DNA of 64,000 nt from Toxonevra muliebris (taxonomy: Eukaryota > Arthropoda > Insecta > Diptera > Pallopteridae), in NCBI GenBank assembly GCA_963691655.1, contig OY829328.1, positions 32,879,890 to 32,943,889 on the forward strand, given 5' to 3'. Every line of letters begins with the position of its first letter. Position 1 is the stretch's first letter. Below are positions 1-11,707 of this stretch, one piece after another. The notes beneath the pieces were generated by a model, which was not told where the DNA came from, searched no databases, and worked only from the letters and a program-made list of their open reading frames with translations. The position numbers and the translations under genes are program-made.

Positions 1-202
1 ACTTTCATGTAGGCATAGCTCAAACTATAGGTTTAGTCAAGTAGAAAAAAAACTGCATACTCAGAATTTTGAATTGACCCTCAAAATCTTAAGGCCGAAA
101 AACCCATTTTTGATAAGTTAAAGCATATACTTGCCTGCAACTTTATTTTTACTTGTCCGATGAATAAGTTTTTATATGTTATTCTTAACCCTTTCGTTTT
201 TG

Positions 203-816
203 GCCTTTGCAGCTGAACTGGAGATCTAAACTGATGGCAGGTAGTTACTGTACTAACTCCGTGCCGTCTATTAGCATCAATGATGAGAATGTTGAGTGTG
301 TTTGCACTTTCAACTACCTTGGCAGTATGGTCACCACAAAAGGAGGCGCAGATTAACAAGGCAAAAGCTGCTTTTGATATGCTACGAACTATTTGGAAAT
401 CTCGACAAATCTCCACCAATCTCCATTCTAACGTCAAATCAGTATTATTATACGGTTATGAGACATGGAAGCGTATAAACGCCTGCGCCAAATTCTCAAC
501 ATATGGTGGCCTAACCGCATCAACAACGTGGATCTCTGGAATACAACCAACCAAATTCCTATTCCTGTGGAGGTAGCGGTGGATAGAAGATACACTCCGC
601 AGACCCAACGAAAATATCGCTCATCAAGCACTCCGATGGAATCCTCAGGGAAATGGTCGACGTGTTGGGGCACCTGCAAAGACATGGAGAAGAACGACTG
701 ATGCAGAATTACAGACAACAAATTACTCCTGGAACGACATCAGCCGAGAAGCATGTAATAGAGTTCGCTATAAGAAGATGATCGAGGCCCTATGCTCCAC
801 TGGGAGAGAAGGATGA
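203..816 (+). pseudogene. 3' end of a non-LTR retrotransposon reverse transcriptase (RTE/CR1-like), decayed
   Basis: All three + frames together give the C-terminal part of an endonuclease/reverse-transcriptase polyprotein. Blocks seen in order are VCTFNYLGSMVT (about 295-330), INKAKAAFDMLRTIWKSRQIS (350-410), VKSVLLYGYETWK (433-472), LRQILNIWWPNRINN (483-527), and RRPNENIAHQALRWNPQG followed by KTWRRTTDAELQTTN (595-722). The last block ends in a TGA at 814-816. These blocks are typical of the region after the RT fingers/palm in insect LINE polyproteins. Two deletions are visible, after GGAD near 350 and after YGYETWK near 472, plus a frameshift near 573, so the copy is dead. A GAA-rich tail and T run (817-840) follow the stop, as expected near a LINE 3' end. 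The catalytic domain lies outside or was lost by 5' truncation; the left limit is approximate. Clade assignment is tentative. Confidence 0.75.
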
Positions 817-840
817 CAGAAGAAGAAGAATTTTTTTTTT

Positions 841-2060
841 CCAACGAGCTATAGTTTTTTAAATCCATTCAGGTTAGACTGAGATATTCGACTTCAAGCT
901 CTATATACTGTATGTATAACTGTAGATTTTTTTACGTATGCATCCTTCAATTAAGCTAGGAGATCTTGCGAGTTGTGCACTCAGAAAAAAAAGGTTTACA
1001 TGTCTTGTAATTTCATTAGTTTTCATCACTATTTTTTCATAAATTTAAAATGTGCAGTGCAAAACAAACGGAGTTTTACTTTCTGGCATTTCCCAACTAA
1101 CTATCAGATTTTTTTTTTTACCGTCTAAGGTTTAGGCGGGTTAAAAATTGTCGTCCCACCTTTTGCTTAGCTTTTTATGCTCGATGGCATATATTTCAAT
1201 CCGCCTTGATAAGTTGAGAATTTTAAATTTTTTCTAGTGAAAAATCAAATGCCAATGGGAACTTTACGAGGAAGAAAAAAGCACAGAAATCTTGCAGCTT
1301 ACATGAGATCTACATACTTTAATTACACTTTTCGATCGAAATTTCTAGAGCGATACATGTATAACTCGATCTAGTAAACATATTCGTATAAATTTCATAA
1401 TTCATATTACCAATTGATTTTTCCAAGTGTATAAACAATACAGATATGTTATACACATCATTCAGCTATGTATGTATCTATAGACAGAGTGCAGCTAACA
1501 GCTAAATCTGACAGACTGTATATAATTTTACAGCAAAATTTTAATGCAGAAAAATAGGTACGTATAAATTATGCATAAAAATAAAAATCTCTAGCATGAT
1601 TGTCTCGTATTCATTTAGATAAATTACACAAATCTGCCCACACACACTTTACTTATTCGACAGGCATACAAACAGACAGACAGACATACAGACACGTATG
1701 GCAATGGTAACTGCTATTTTAACTGTCTGTTTGTTTGCTTTACTCTGTCTGTCTATCTATCCATATACATAAGCCCAGTCCGGCACTGACAGAGTGAAAA
1801 TTAATTATTGAAAAATCACTGAGAATTAATTATTGAAATATTACCGCGCATACTGAATGTTGTCATATAAAATGTCAATAAAAAAAAATCAAATAGTAGC
1901 AAAACTTTTATTACAAGCGCTGCGCGCATTTTTAGGGTGGAATGAAAATTGAGATTGCAAAAAAAAAAAAGAAAAAAAAAAATAAGTAAACAGATAGTAG
2001 CAGTAATAAAAAAAAAAGATGAAAGAATGTGGTTATTAAATTAAATTTATGTGCTGTTTT
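841..2060. other. Non-coding AT-rich sequence with (ACAG)n/(CTGT)n blocks
   Basis: No recognisable coding sequence. ACAG-type repeats at about 1669-1695 and CTGT-type repeats at about 1719-1760 are reverse complements of each other and could pair. A-rich runs occur at 1959-2020. Looks like intron or spacer. Confidence 0.6.
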
Positions 2061-2067
2061 CTTTCAG

Positions 2068-2190
2068 CTGCCGCTGTTGTTGAAGTGTTTAAAAATGCGA
2101 TGACGCGGAATGTTTATTTATTGCTGTTGAAATAATGCATCAAGTGTTGCTGACGCGAGCCCGTCGCATTGCTGCTGCCGGTTGTTTGTG
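2068..2190 (+). other. Candidate host exon with splice sites and a start codon
   Basis: A 123-base stretch, clearly richer in G+C than its surroundings, is bounded by a strong acceptor (pyrimidine tract and TTTCAG ending at 2067) and a canonical donor (GTGAGT at 2191-2196). Three early ATGs open only very short frames (the one at 2100 gives 11 codons). The ATG at 2135 stays open to the donor, giving 18 codons, MHQVLLTRARRIAAAGCL, then two bases of a split codon. A basic stretch followed by small hydrophobic residues could begin a signal or targeting peptide, but it is too short to judge. If real, it would be the first coding exon of a gene whose remaining exons lie downstream, perhaps beyond this window. 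The protein is not recognised. A chance pair of splice consensus sites is the main alternative. Confidence 0.4.
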
Positions 2191-2196
2191 GTGAGT

Positions 2197-3074
2197 ACTT
2201 GAGCTTCATTAAATTTTCAAGTGTTTTTCATTGATTTTATTAACAACACAAAAAAGAAAAAACAATAAAAATTTAATATAATTAAATACGAAAAGAAGAA
2301 ACGTACATGAATATGAAACTACTACAAATTTTCAATTATCATAAAAAAACAAAAACGCAAAATACTCACGTTTAATTATTTTTGTTGTTTTTGTTGTTGC
2401 TTTTCGTTTCTTTCATATCATTAAAAGTCAATTTGCATTTAAACTTAAATTAACATTTCAATTGCAATTATTTATGTATCAAGTTGGCAACATTGTAGTT
2501 TTTGTATTTTTTTTCTGTTTTTTTGTTTTTTTTTTTTGGTTTTTCGTTTTTATGCTTCAGGCCAATGTAATAAAAATTGTTTGACTGTGTGTTGATTGAC
2601 ATTTATGCATGTATGCAGGTCTACGACTAATGTAAGTATGTGAAAAATTTTGTTGTATAAATTCTTACCTGAAATAAAAGAAAAAGAAAATTTTATTAAT
2701 TTTAAATGGAATTTTAGTGTAAATTTTGATATTTAAGTAAATTTGCGTATGCTAATAATATAAAGTTAAAAGTTTTTTTTTTACTGCGAACTAATTGAAT
2801 ATTTCAAATAAAATGTTTGTAATTGCTTGCACATAATCTACGCTTTCTTATAATTTTTTAAAAAGAAACCAATTGAATATTTTCAAAGATATTAAATGAT
2901 GGAATTTAATGTAACATTTTTCATATTTTTCTATTGTATTGTATTGTTAGAGAGGTTTTTGCTGTTGTACCGCGACCTGAAAGATCCCTCTTTTATTCGT
3001 AGTCTAATAAAAAAAACATTTGTTTTATGTCAAAATTTCGTTTTTCTTATTATCTGAAGTTTAATGGCGTGAGG
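2197..3074. other. Non-coding, intron-like sequence
   Basis: AT-rich with T runs at about 2507-2545. It follows the candidate donor at 2191. No coding or repeat structure recognised. Confidence 0.5.
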
Positions 3075-4017
3075 GAAGTAAACAGCGATGCCAACTTGCG
3101 GGGAATTCCCCGATTTGCGGGAAATTTGACTTAGAGCGAGGAATCGGGAAATGAGCTGTTTTTTGTGGGGAATTTGAAGTAGTTCAGCTTCTTTTTTTTT
3201 GTCAAATTTTATGTAATATAAAACGTTTTACTTATGCCTAATTTCATATTTTGGGCCTTAAAATGTTCACCTTTTCTTAAGCGGGCACTTTATTGGTTTG
3301 GAGAAATCGATTTAAAAAGAAAATGTGCTATTTGAAAGTATTATAATTCGAAAGTATTTTGTAAAAATTTCAGAGAGAAACTCGGAGTGATTTCGTTGAT
3401 ATAGATGATTATAGCGCCGAGTGTCAGTCAGGCCAAAACAGTCGCGTGCTGGTTCGACTTCCCTTTCGGCTGTTCAGAAAGGCTTAGCTATGTCTTCATC
3501 CAGCATCTCCTGATTAATAACTCTTAATCTCTGCGGATAAATTGTAAACTTATAAATTACGGCCAGCCATCATAATGAAGAAAAAGTATATTTTATCTGT
3601 TAAAAACCGACGGTCAAAACTTTGAACCCTTTTTTCTTAAAACAAGGTTCTTGCTATTTTTTATTTGAGTCAAAAGAAAGCCCATGTCTTTTCCTTTGGT
3701 AAATTCGATGTCCAAAAGTAGGCTGAGGCTTGTTTATCTACTAAAACGAACGACTAGTAACTCGACACACCTCATCTCGATCAAATTTGATGTGGTAACT
3801 ACTACCCAATATGACTAAACTTTGTCACGTTTGAGCCCAATCGATTTTAAGAGTGGGTTCCCTTGAAATGAAATGGGTTCCCATGTGTCAAAAGAATTCC
3901 GGATTCAGAAAGTACATTTATATTAATCTACGAGTCCTATAAAATTCGGTTAAGTTTTGAACCGAGAAAGTTCAGGGTCGCCCTAAAATAACACTTACCG
4001 AGATCAATTTTAAGGTA

Positions 4018-5286
4018 AGGAGTGAGATTGAAAAAATCTTATCACACGTTTTACCTAATAATTTTTTTTGCGAGTAAATTTAAAAATTTCTTCGATCTAG
4101 TTATCTTTGAAAAGTATGTCAGTTGTTATGACAAACATGTTGATTTATTGTGAGTTTAATCAAAGTGAGTGAAGAAAAAGAATTACGTCTTAAAATTATT
4201 AAAAATTTTCAAAAAAATCTAAATTGGTTCTACAAAAAATTGGCCAAAGAATTGAAGGTCTGCCGTCAAACTGTTTGCAATGTTATTAAACTATTTCAGG
4301 AGAATTTGACCATTGATAGGAAATCGGGTTCGGAAAGAAAATAAGGACCACATGATATTGGGAAAGCCAAGAAAATAGAAAGCATATTGAAAAGATCTCC
4401 AAACACATCTGGTAGAAAAGCTGCCTGGTTGGCCCAGTGCTCTGACTATTTGGTGCCAAAAGTTAAAGCCAATGCAGGTTTGAAAATATACAAGGTCCCC
4501 CAAAGTTCCAGACAGGAATGCTGCCAAAAATTTAGACGCCAAAAGTAGGGCTCGGAAATTAAAATCGAATTTCATACAAAAATATTCATGTTGTATAATG
4601 GACGATGAAACGTACGTACTGGCAGATTTTACGCACCATCCGAGTCAAAATTTTTATGTTGCTGATGCTCGAGGAAATGTCGAGGAACAATTTAGAATCC
4701 AAAAGCAGACAAAATTTCCTAAAAAACTCCTAGTATGGCAAGCTATATGCAGTCGCGGCAAAAGAAGCAAGTCATTTGTTACAGTGGGCTCTATAAGCAC
4801 CGAAACATACATCAAAGAATGTTTGAAAAAAGACTTCTTCCTTTCATAAGAGAGCACAATGTGTCCACATATTTTTGGCCCAATTTGGCACCATGTCACT
4901 ACGGCGAGAAAGCTCTGGAGTGGTACCAAAGTAATAACATAGATTTTGTACCAAGAGAGGCAAATCCTCCAAATTGAGAGAGATATTGGCCTCTTGTGAA
5001 AAGAAACTCAAAGAGCACAAAAAAGGTGTCCCAAAATATCGAAGATTTTAAAAGGAGATGGGCAAACTGTTCCATAAAGGTGTCTGAAACAACTATCAAA
5101 TCTCTAATGGAAGGCTTACCAAAAAAGGTCCACGAGTTCATAAATAGTGGTTAGAACTATAAAAGTTATATTTTTCTGTAATTTGTAAAATATTATCAAT
5201 TAAATAAAAAAAAATCAAACTCTAAGATCAACCGTTTAAAAATTATTAAATTTTATATATGTTAAGATTTTTTCCATCTCACTCCT
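4018..5286 (+). mobile_element. Tc1/mariner-type transposon inside the hAT-like element
   Basis: Terminal inverted repeats begin AGGAGTGAGAT and extend about 26 bases with one or two differences; both ends sit next to TA (4016-4017 and 5287-5288). The length of 1269 bases is the normal size for a mariner. The interior encodes a single decayed transposase on the + strand. It inserted after the surrounding hAT-like element had. Confidence 0.88.
4150..5154 (+). pseudogene. mariner-type transposase, DD37-like spacing, inactivated
   Basis: The transposase would bind the TIRs and cut and paste the element. The N-terminal helix-turn-helix region spans 4150-4340 (AKELKVCRQTVCNVIKLF). A linker follows (ESILKRSPNTSGRKAAWLA, about 4378-4435). 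The catalytic domain shows MDDETYVLADF (4598-4630) with the first Asp. WPNLAPCHYGEKALEWY (about 4876-4927) has Asn where the second catalytic Asp is expected. NPPN is joined to IERYW after a short deletion near 4975; restoring the usual residues there would put the third acidic residue about 37 after the second, as in DD37-type mariner relatives. The end is VHEFINSG and a TAG at 5152-5154. There are at least three frameshifts or deletions, an in-frame stop near 4342, and no clear ATG start. The copy is inactive. Confidence 0.8.
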
Positions 5287-5442
5287 TATTTTTCGTTTTT
5301 GTAAAATGTTTATATGGGAAGTGAGTGTCGCGCTGTTATACTATGAAATTATACCGATTCAGAGAATTTCATCGAAAATCGGGGCATTTCTCGAGAACTA
5401 TCAGGGAGAAAGAAAAAATGAGTTGGCATCCCTGAAAGTAAA

Positions 5443-8019
5443 TACAATTTTTTTGTGTCAAGAGGCTTAAAGAGTAATGTCCGTCTTCTTTATCTAGTCT
5501 AGCGCCCGAATCAATGGTTGCAAGCTCAGTGCTGGGCACTTAGTACATGCCCAGACATTTCATCAGTGCTCCACAATGATCTAAAATATGTTCTGATGAT
5601 TCCATTTTCTCATTACAGAACCTATAAGTTCCACTTTTTTTTCCAACTTTGTAATCAAAAACACTCTAAACAAATTGTTTGCGTTATTTTGTATTACACG
5701 GTGCGACAGTAAAAAATTCCTGGGAAGTGATACTACTTTTCTTGTAGGCCTTGTCGAGTAAAACAAGAGTCTGTATGTGAAATTTTTCAACCAATCCCAA
5801 AATCAGGATTTACCGTTAAAAAACCGGGTTTGCATACCTTTGCGCACTTATAAGCCTGTAACTTTGTTGGTTATTATCAGATTTTCAGTTTTACAATTTA
5901 AAATTTACAAAAAAAAAAAGAAAAGAAAATAGTTTTGTGAAATGCGTAGAAAATTTACTCCAGATCCTTCGTTTTTATTCAGATAGTTTTCTGAGAAAAG
6001 GTAAAAATTCATTGAGAGAAAAAGTTCCATATCGAATTTGTGTCTCACAACGTATTACTGTATTGTTCCAGTTGGAGCAAATAATTTTTGTTGTTCCATT
6101 TTAGATTTCATTCACTCTCTTTAGTGGTAATTAAATAATTAAATAGACAATTAAATTTAAGTACAACAGAAAATTGCTAAAATCACGAGAAGTATTTAAA
6201 ACTTTTTTTAATTTTTTGTTTTTGCCCCTAAATTAAATTTAAACTATTTCTATTTACGTTTGTTCAACACTTAAAACAATCTAAAAATAACCACAAGAAA
6301 TAGAAAAAAATTTCCCAGCACATTAGCAAAGTTATTTAAATAAAACAAAATTAACAAAAAAAAAAAAAAAAAAAAAAAATGCACAAAAATACCCAAGAGC
6401 TAAAAAAAAACCCAACAAAACAAAAACGTTTGCAAAAGATACACATAAATAATTCTACACTTAAAAATAAAGCAAATTTGCTCAAATATTTTGGCAGTAT
6501 TCAAAAAATTGCGATAATTTAATTGGCAGTGCTGCCAAATAATTAAACCGAAGTACAAAGTAACAAAAAAAAATAAATAAATAAATAAAAAACACAAGAA
6601 CTATATCGCTGTCTGTCTCTGTAGCTACATCTGTCTGTCTATTTGCTCAGAAAACACAAAAAAAAAAAACTGTTTCGAGTAATTTTCACTTTTGACTGAT
6701 GAGGCAAATCAACAATTGAATAAACATTTTTGCTTAAATACCAGCAACCACTAAATTTTAAATTTAAATAAATAAGAAATTTACAAATTGTTCTCTGAAA
6801 ATTTATTGTTTAATTTGTGTGTGCTAATGTTAAATAACAAACTGTTGAAAAATAAAAAAATAAATAATGTTCAAGTTTGTTGAAAATTTAATAAAATGGG
6901 TTTATTTTTTCGTTTTCAGTTTAAAGTTCACTCAACTCAGACCAATTTTCCCACTCACCGAAACCAAAATTGAGCTCTGGCAAGTTGACCTCCTCCTACA
7001 CAAATTCACAAAAAAAAAAAAAAAAAAAAAAAAGAAACAAAAAAAATACAAATAAACACCACAACCACAAAAACCCAGCAACAAATTAAGTCATTACATT
7101 CCAAAATCTTATTTTCACAATTACGTGGCATTCACTTTTTGCTATGCCATTCGTACATATTTAAGTCCGTCCGTCCGTCTGTCCCTCAGTCCATTCGCCA
7201 GCTTCAATCAGTCTATCTATCTCTAGAGTGATAGTTTTGTTGGCTCTTTGCTGAGCAAGTCAGTCATTCATTCATTTGCTCAGTTCCACGTTTATTAGCC
7301 TCATTATTCAAGCTTCGAACCTTTGATCTCATTTGTGCAACTCATCAATTCAATTTCATTTCATTACTCATTGACTGTGTGTATATGCAAAGCAAAGCTA
7401 AGCAACAACAAAAACCAAAAAGCTAAAAAAATAAATAATTTCTTAACTTTCACACAAAACCTCAAAGTAAAAAAAAAACCAACAAAAAAATACTACAAAA
7501 AAAAAAAAAAAAACTAAAATAATTTCTTGAGTTTTTCATTTTTTATTTCGTTTTTTCTTCAGTTTTTTATTTTACTTTTTAAAACCGCAAAAATGATTTT
7601 ACTTCAATTTATTTCAACTCTTTTTCTCAATTTTTTTTTTTTTTTGTTTCATAATATTTTTGTTTTTTTTTTTTTGTTGTTCTTTCAATTTTCTGTGTAT
7701 TTTTGTTTTTATTGTTTGTAGTTTTATTTCCGGTCATTAAAAGTCAATCTTGGGGTCATGCCTCGATGATGCCGCAACATGATAATTCTTAAATTGTTGA
7801 ACGATGTTGTGTGTAGATGATGAAGATGATGGAGTTAAAGAAGCTCAAATGTGGCACACTATTTTGTTGCTGTAATTATGGGGTCGTTGAACAATAGAGG
7901 TCATTGGGGTCCTTTGTTCAACAAAGGGGAAAAGGCTGTTACAAAATTTATTAAAGTTTTAAGTGGAACTGTTTTAATTTTTTTTTCACTGTGTGTGTGC
8001 AACAATAAGTACATACATA
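5443..8019. other. Non-coding, homopolymer-rich sequence
   Basis: No gene recognised; open frames here are low-complexity K- or F-rich readings of A and T tracts. A24 lies at 6356-6379, a second long A run near 7010-7033, and T runs at 7628-7676. TCCGTCCGTC and TCTATCTATC motifs occur at about 7166-7226. The A-rich + strand resembles transcribed leader or intron DNA of flies, but nothing more can be said. Confidence 0.5.
6356..6379. repeat. A24 homopolymer
   Basis: Uninterrupted run of 24 A on the + strand. Confidence 0.95.
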
Positions 8020-9088
8020 CACTAGCGGATCCAAACGTTTCCGAAGAGGGGTTTTAATTTTTGCGACCCTTTAACCCTTTGACGCCCGAATTTTAATGGG
8101 GCTTGATAGAAACCTTTTGTTTTAAAATTGTGGTTACATAGGTCTTCCACAATCATGACACCAAATTTTATGTTTCTATATTGATTTGCTTGCCCTTAAA
8201 AAAAATAGCTTGGAGCTGTAGGCAACCACTGGATAATCCAATTCCTCCAATTTTTGGATTTTCATATTCTCTTATCTTTTATAAACTTGTCTGATAAAGA
8301 AAATTTCCTCTTAATAATACTTAAACGCATTCTTTTTCAAAAAATAGTTTAAAAGATGTTACTTAAAAATTGTGCACTTAGGTTTTTCGCTGGACTTCAA
8401 AGACAAAACATTAGAAAAAAATTACTTGAGCAGGAATTTTGAAATGTTAACCAATCAGCAAACGTAAAGAACACCTAACAGAACCGATTACAAGTAAGGT
8501 TAATAGTAAAATTTGTTTAACACCTTATTTATGCCACATAAAATTGAATGTTCCACAAACGCAACATTGGGTATGAAAGAGTTAAATGTGATAACATCTT
8601 TACTCGGGGTTGAAGGAAAATTTATAGTGGAGTGAATTTATAGAAATTAAAATCAGATGTCACGTTGGTTTCGTGTTTTTTACTTTAAGCCAAAAAGTAT
8701 GCAACACATAATTTCTATATCAAAAACCGTTGCCGAATATACTTACATATCAATGGAACATATTAAAAGTTGCTTTTATTTATTTTTTATGTTATTTGTT
8801 TTATTGCATAGTTTATTTTAATTTATGGTTTATTCATTTCTTATGGAAATTGTAAAATAATATCAACATTCGGTAGATGTAGAAAAGTGAAAACGAAAAT
8901 TTATAATGAAGTAAACAACACTGCATAAAGTATGTTAACTAACACATGATGTGACGAGTGCAAAATAAACTAATATTAGTTTTTTTTTTTTATTCATGAC
9001 TAATGATGTATGTATGTATGACGTTTTTTCTTTGGTAAAAGGGGGAAGGGGGTTTTATCATCAATACCTCCCCTAGGATCCGCTAGTG
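8020..9088. mobile_element. DNA transposon with CACTAGCGGATCC inverted ends
   Basis: A perfect 13-base inverted repeat: CACTAGCGGATCC at 8020-8032 and its reverse complement at 9076-9088. The sequence inside the 3' end is G-rich on one strand (GGGGGAAGGGGG), like the sub-terminal G runs of hAT elements whose ends read CAGTGGCGGATCC. No exact 8-bp duplication is seen (AGTACATA-like left, AGTATCTA right). No transposase is visible. It is a non-autonomous element and hAT-like is an inference. Confidence 0.68.
8075..8581. mobile_element. piggyBac-type MITE with TTAA target sites, nested
   Basis: TTAA occurs at 8071-8074 and 8582-8585. The left end reads CCCTTTGACGCCC and the right end, reverse-complemented, CTCTTTCATACCC. 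TTAA duplication with CCCTTTG-like ends is characteristic of piggyBac. The element is 507 bases with no coding capacity, inserted inside the 8020-9088 element. Confidence 0.65.
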
Positions 9089-9630
9089 AGTATCTACATA
9101 TGTATTTGCTTGCATAGTGTAGGGTACTTAAGTACTTATTTTATGTTTCTAACCTATCCTCAATTCACGCCATAACCACAGGCAGTGACATTTTTATGGG
9201 GGAACACACATGCATACAGAAATATAAAAATATAAAAGAAAATCTAACACTGAGTTTCAGTAACTGAAGAATGATGTCACAAAAAAAATTATACTGTTTT
9301 GGATTAATCACTGAGCGATACAGTTTATAACTCTCATGAAATAATGCTTCAACTTTCGATTTCCTTAAGCTTAGATTTAAGCAAAAAAGCACAGAAGTAT
9401 ATAAAAGTTGTAGTAATCACATCCGCAAATGTGAAAAGAGCAACTCGGCCAAAATATGGTCAAATTGAAATGCCGACTTTAAGAGAAAGAGCTTTCTATG
9501 CTTCATGGATCACTGGAGTAGTTCCAGTTGATCTGCAAAAATCAAGCCTAGAGGTATAAGACTCCAACAAAAATAAAAACGATTTTTGCTACATATAAAA
9601 ATAATCTTCAAATATCTTTTATAGCCTATT

Positions 9631-9800
9631 CACATGGACCACAAATTGAGCAATTTCGGCACTCAATTTCAATTTGAAATTGAAGTCATTCACACGGAGT
9701 TTTTCTTCTTCTTACACAATTTTATTTAGGAGCTGAATTTTATTGTTTACAAAATGATATTGAGAAAGAAGCCGAAATTGCTCAATTTGGGCTCCATGTG
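9631..9800. mobile_element. 170-bp hairpin MITE
   Basis: The 30-base arms at 9631-9660 and 9771-9800 are inverted copies differing at two positions (CACATGGA(C/G)C(A/C)C then AAATTGAGCAATTTCGGC). A second, smaller palindrome of CAATTTCAATTTGAAATTG type lies at about 9663-9681. No target duplication is certain. It is non-coding. Confidence 0.75.
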
Positions 9801-9966
9801 ATTTTTTATGATTTTTTAACTTAATATTTTCTGTTTTTTAAAAGTAAGGAAACTTGATATTCTGACTGGTCAAAATTCTGATATCGAAATTCTGCATTTT
9901 TTAAATTTATTCTGCTTTTCAAAATTCCGTTTTACAAAATTCTTCCTATAAAAAACGAAAATCATA

Positions 9967-11705
9967 CACCGAAAAAAATATGCGGAGTTAATACAACATT
10001 TTCTGTGAATTAATATGCCGAGTTAATACTACTTTTATGCAACCAACACTGAAAAGAATTGTTTGAAGTTTTTTTGAGTTGATTCAACTCTTTTTGTGGT
10101 TATAATAACTTTTTGTCAGTGTCAGAATGACTCTGAAGGCAATTTCAAATTAACTCTGCAGTTTCAACCGATATGTGTTCTATTAACTCTGAAAATGGTT
10201 AATATAACCAAAGGTTAATATAACCAATGGTTAATATAATCATTCAACTTTTTTGTGAGTAAGTATAACTCATTTTCAAAGGTTCTATAAAAATTTACTA
10301 TTAACTCTGAACGGAGTCAACTGTACTGCGAACCAGAGTTTCATATAATTCAACTTTCCCAAAATGTAAGATTAACTCTGAACGGAATTAATAGTACTCT
10401 TTTTTTTCTAATGTACGGAGAGAAGAACGGGAATATTTTCATTGCGAATTCTGAAGTTCATTGTTTGATTTATATTAACTTTTAATTCCTGTCAAATTTA
10501 TAATATGGACGATGTGAACTATGCAATTACAAGTACATCTGTAATATGTGTCTTTAAATATTTATTATATTTTTGTTTATACTAAAATATCTAAAAAAAA
10601 AAACTAATAAAAACCGAACTTTCTTCAATTTTGGTTCAAGAATTTTAATTTGTTAATCGAACTCTTTTAAAGGCTGAGGCAATATTCTTAGTCTGAGTTA
10701 GACCAACTCTTTTCAATGTTGCCTGAAGAATTTCACGTGGTTTATTGTACTCTTTTGAAGGTTGAGGTAACATTTTGCGGAATTGATTCAATTCCTAATC
10801 GGAGTTCAAGTAACTCCTTTTACATTTAGTTTAAGAATTTCAAGTGGTTAATTAAACTCTTTTGAGGGTTGAATCAACATTTTACGGAGTTGGTATAACT
10901 TTTTTATTATCCGCTACTCTTAGAATTTATATTCTTAATATAACTCCTTAGCGGAGTTGATATGACTCCTCAAAAGTATAACTCACTCTTCGGAGTTGGA
11001 TATACTCCGTCGGGGTAAGGATAACTCTTTTCTGGTTTGGCTAAAAACCATTAACGAAAACAGTTAACTTTTAATTCCTGTCAAATTTATAATATGGACG
11101 ATGTGAACTATGCAATTACAAGTACATCTGTAATATGTGTCTTTAAATATTTATTATATTTTTGTTTATACTAAAATATCTAAAAAAAAAAACTAATAAA
11201 AACCGAACTTTCTTCAATTTTGGTTCAAGAATTTTAATTTGTTAATCGAACTCTTTTAAAGGCTGAGGCAATATTCTTAGTCTGAGTTAGACCAACTCTT
11301 TTCAATGTTGCCTGAAGAATTTCACGTGGTTTATTGTACTCTTTTGAAGGTTGAGGTAACATTTTGCGGAATTGATTCAATTCCTAATCGGAGTTCAAGT
11401 AACTCCTTTTACATTTAGTTTAAGAATTTCAAGTGGTTAATTAAACTCTTTTGAGGGTTGAATCAACATTTTACGGAGTTGGTATAACTTTTTTATTATC
11501 CGCTACTCTTAGAATTTATATTCTTAATATAACTCCTTAGCGGAGTTGATATGACTCCTCAAAAGTATAACTCACTCTTCGGAGTTGGATATACTCCGTC
11601 GGGGTAAGGATAACTCTTTTCTGGTTTGGCTAAAAACCATTAACGAAAACAGTTAATATTATATACCACAAAAATTGTGGTATTTACTTCGCAGTTTTTT
11701 AAGTG
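9967..11705. mobile_element. TA-flanked element with CACCGAAAA-type ends and GGAGTT motifs
   Basis: The left end CACCGAAAAAAATATGCGG and the reverse-complemented right end CACTTAAAAAACTGCGAAG align with small gaps and continue into GT(T/A)AATAC. TA flanks both ends (9965-9966, 11706-11707). The interior is full of degenerate (C)GGAGTTNATATAAC and AACTCTTTT motifs in both orientations, about one every 25-50 bases. It includes a 589-bp duplication. No open frame. The ends resemble in style those of the 50317-51073 element (CACCCAGAAAAAT). Confidence 0.6.
10475..11656. repeat. 589-bp exact tandem duplication
   Basis: Bases 10475-11063 and 11064-11652 read identically as far as can be checked by eye, including a 10-11 base A run, and TTAA follows both copies and begins both copies. 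Offset is 589 at every anchor tested (start, the CTAAAAACC anchor at 11041 and 11630). Such identity in otherwise decayed DNA indicates either a very recent duplication or an assembly artefact. Confidence 0.9.
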
Positions 11706-11707
11706 TA

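Larger units (their letters stand above)
3083..5434. mobile_element. hAT-like element with 8-bp target duplication, host of a nested mariner
   Basis: The left end reads CAGCGATGCCAACTT and the right end is the reverse complement of CAGGGATGCCAACTC, a match of 13 of 15. Flanks are GAAGTAAA (3075-3082) and AAAGTAAA (5435-5442), an 8-bp target duplication with one difference. CAG-starting inverted repeats and 8-bp duplications are hallmarks of hAT transposons. Without the inserted mariner the element is about 1.08 kb and shows no hAT transposase, so it is a non-autonomous copy. Confidence 0.72.
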
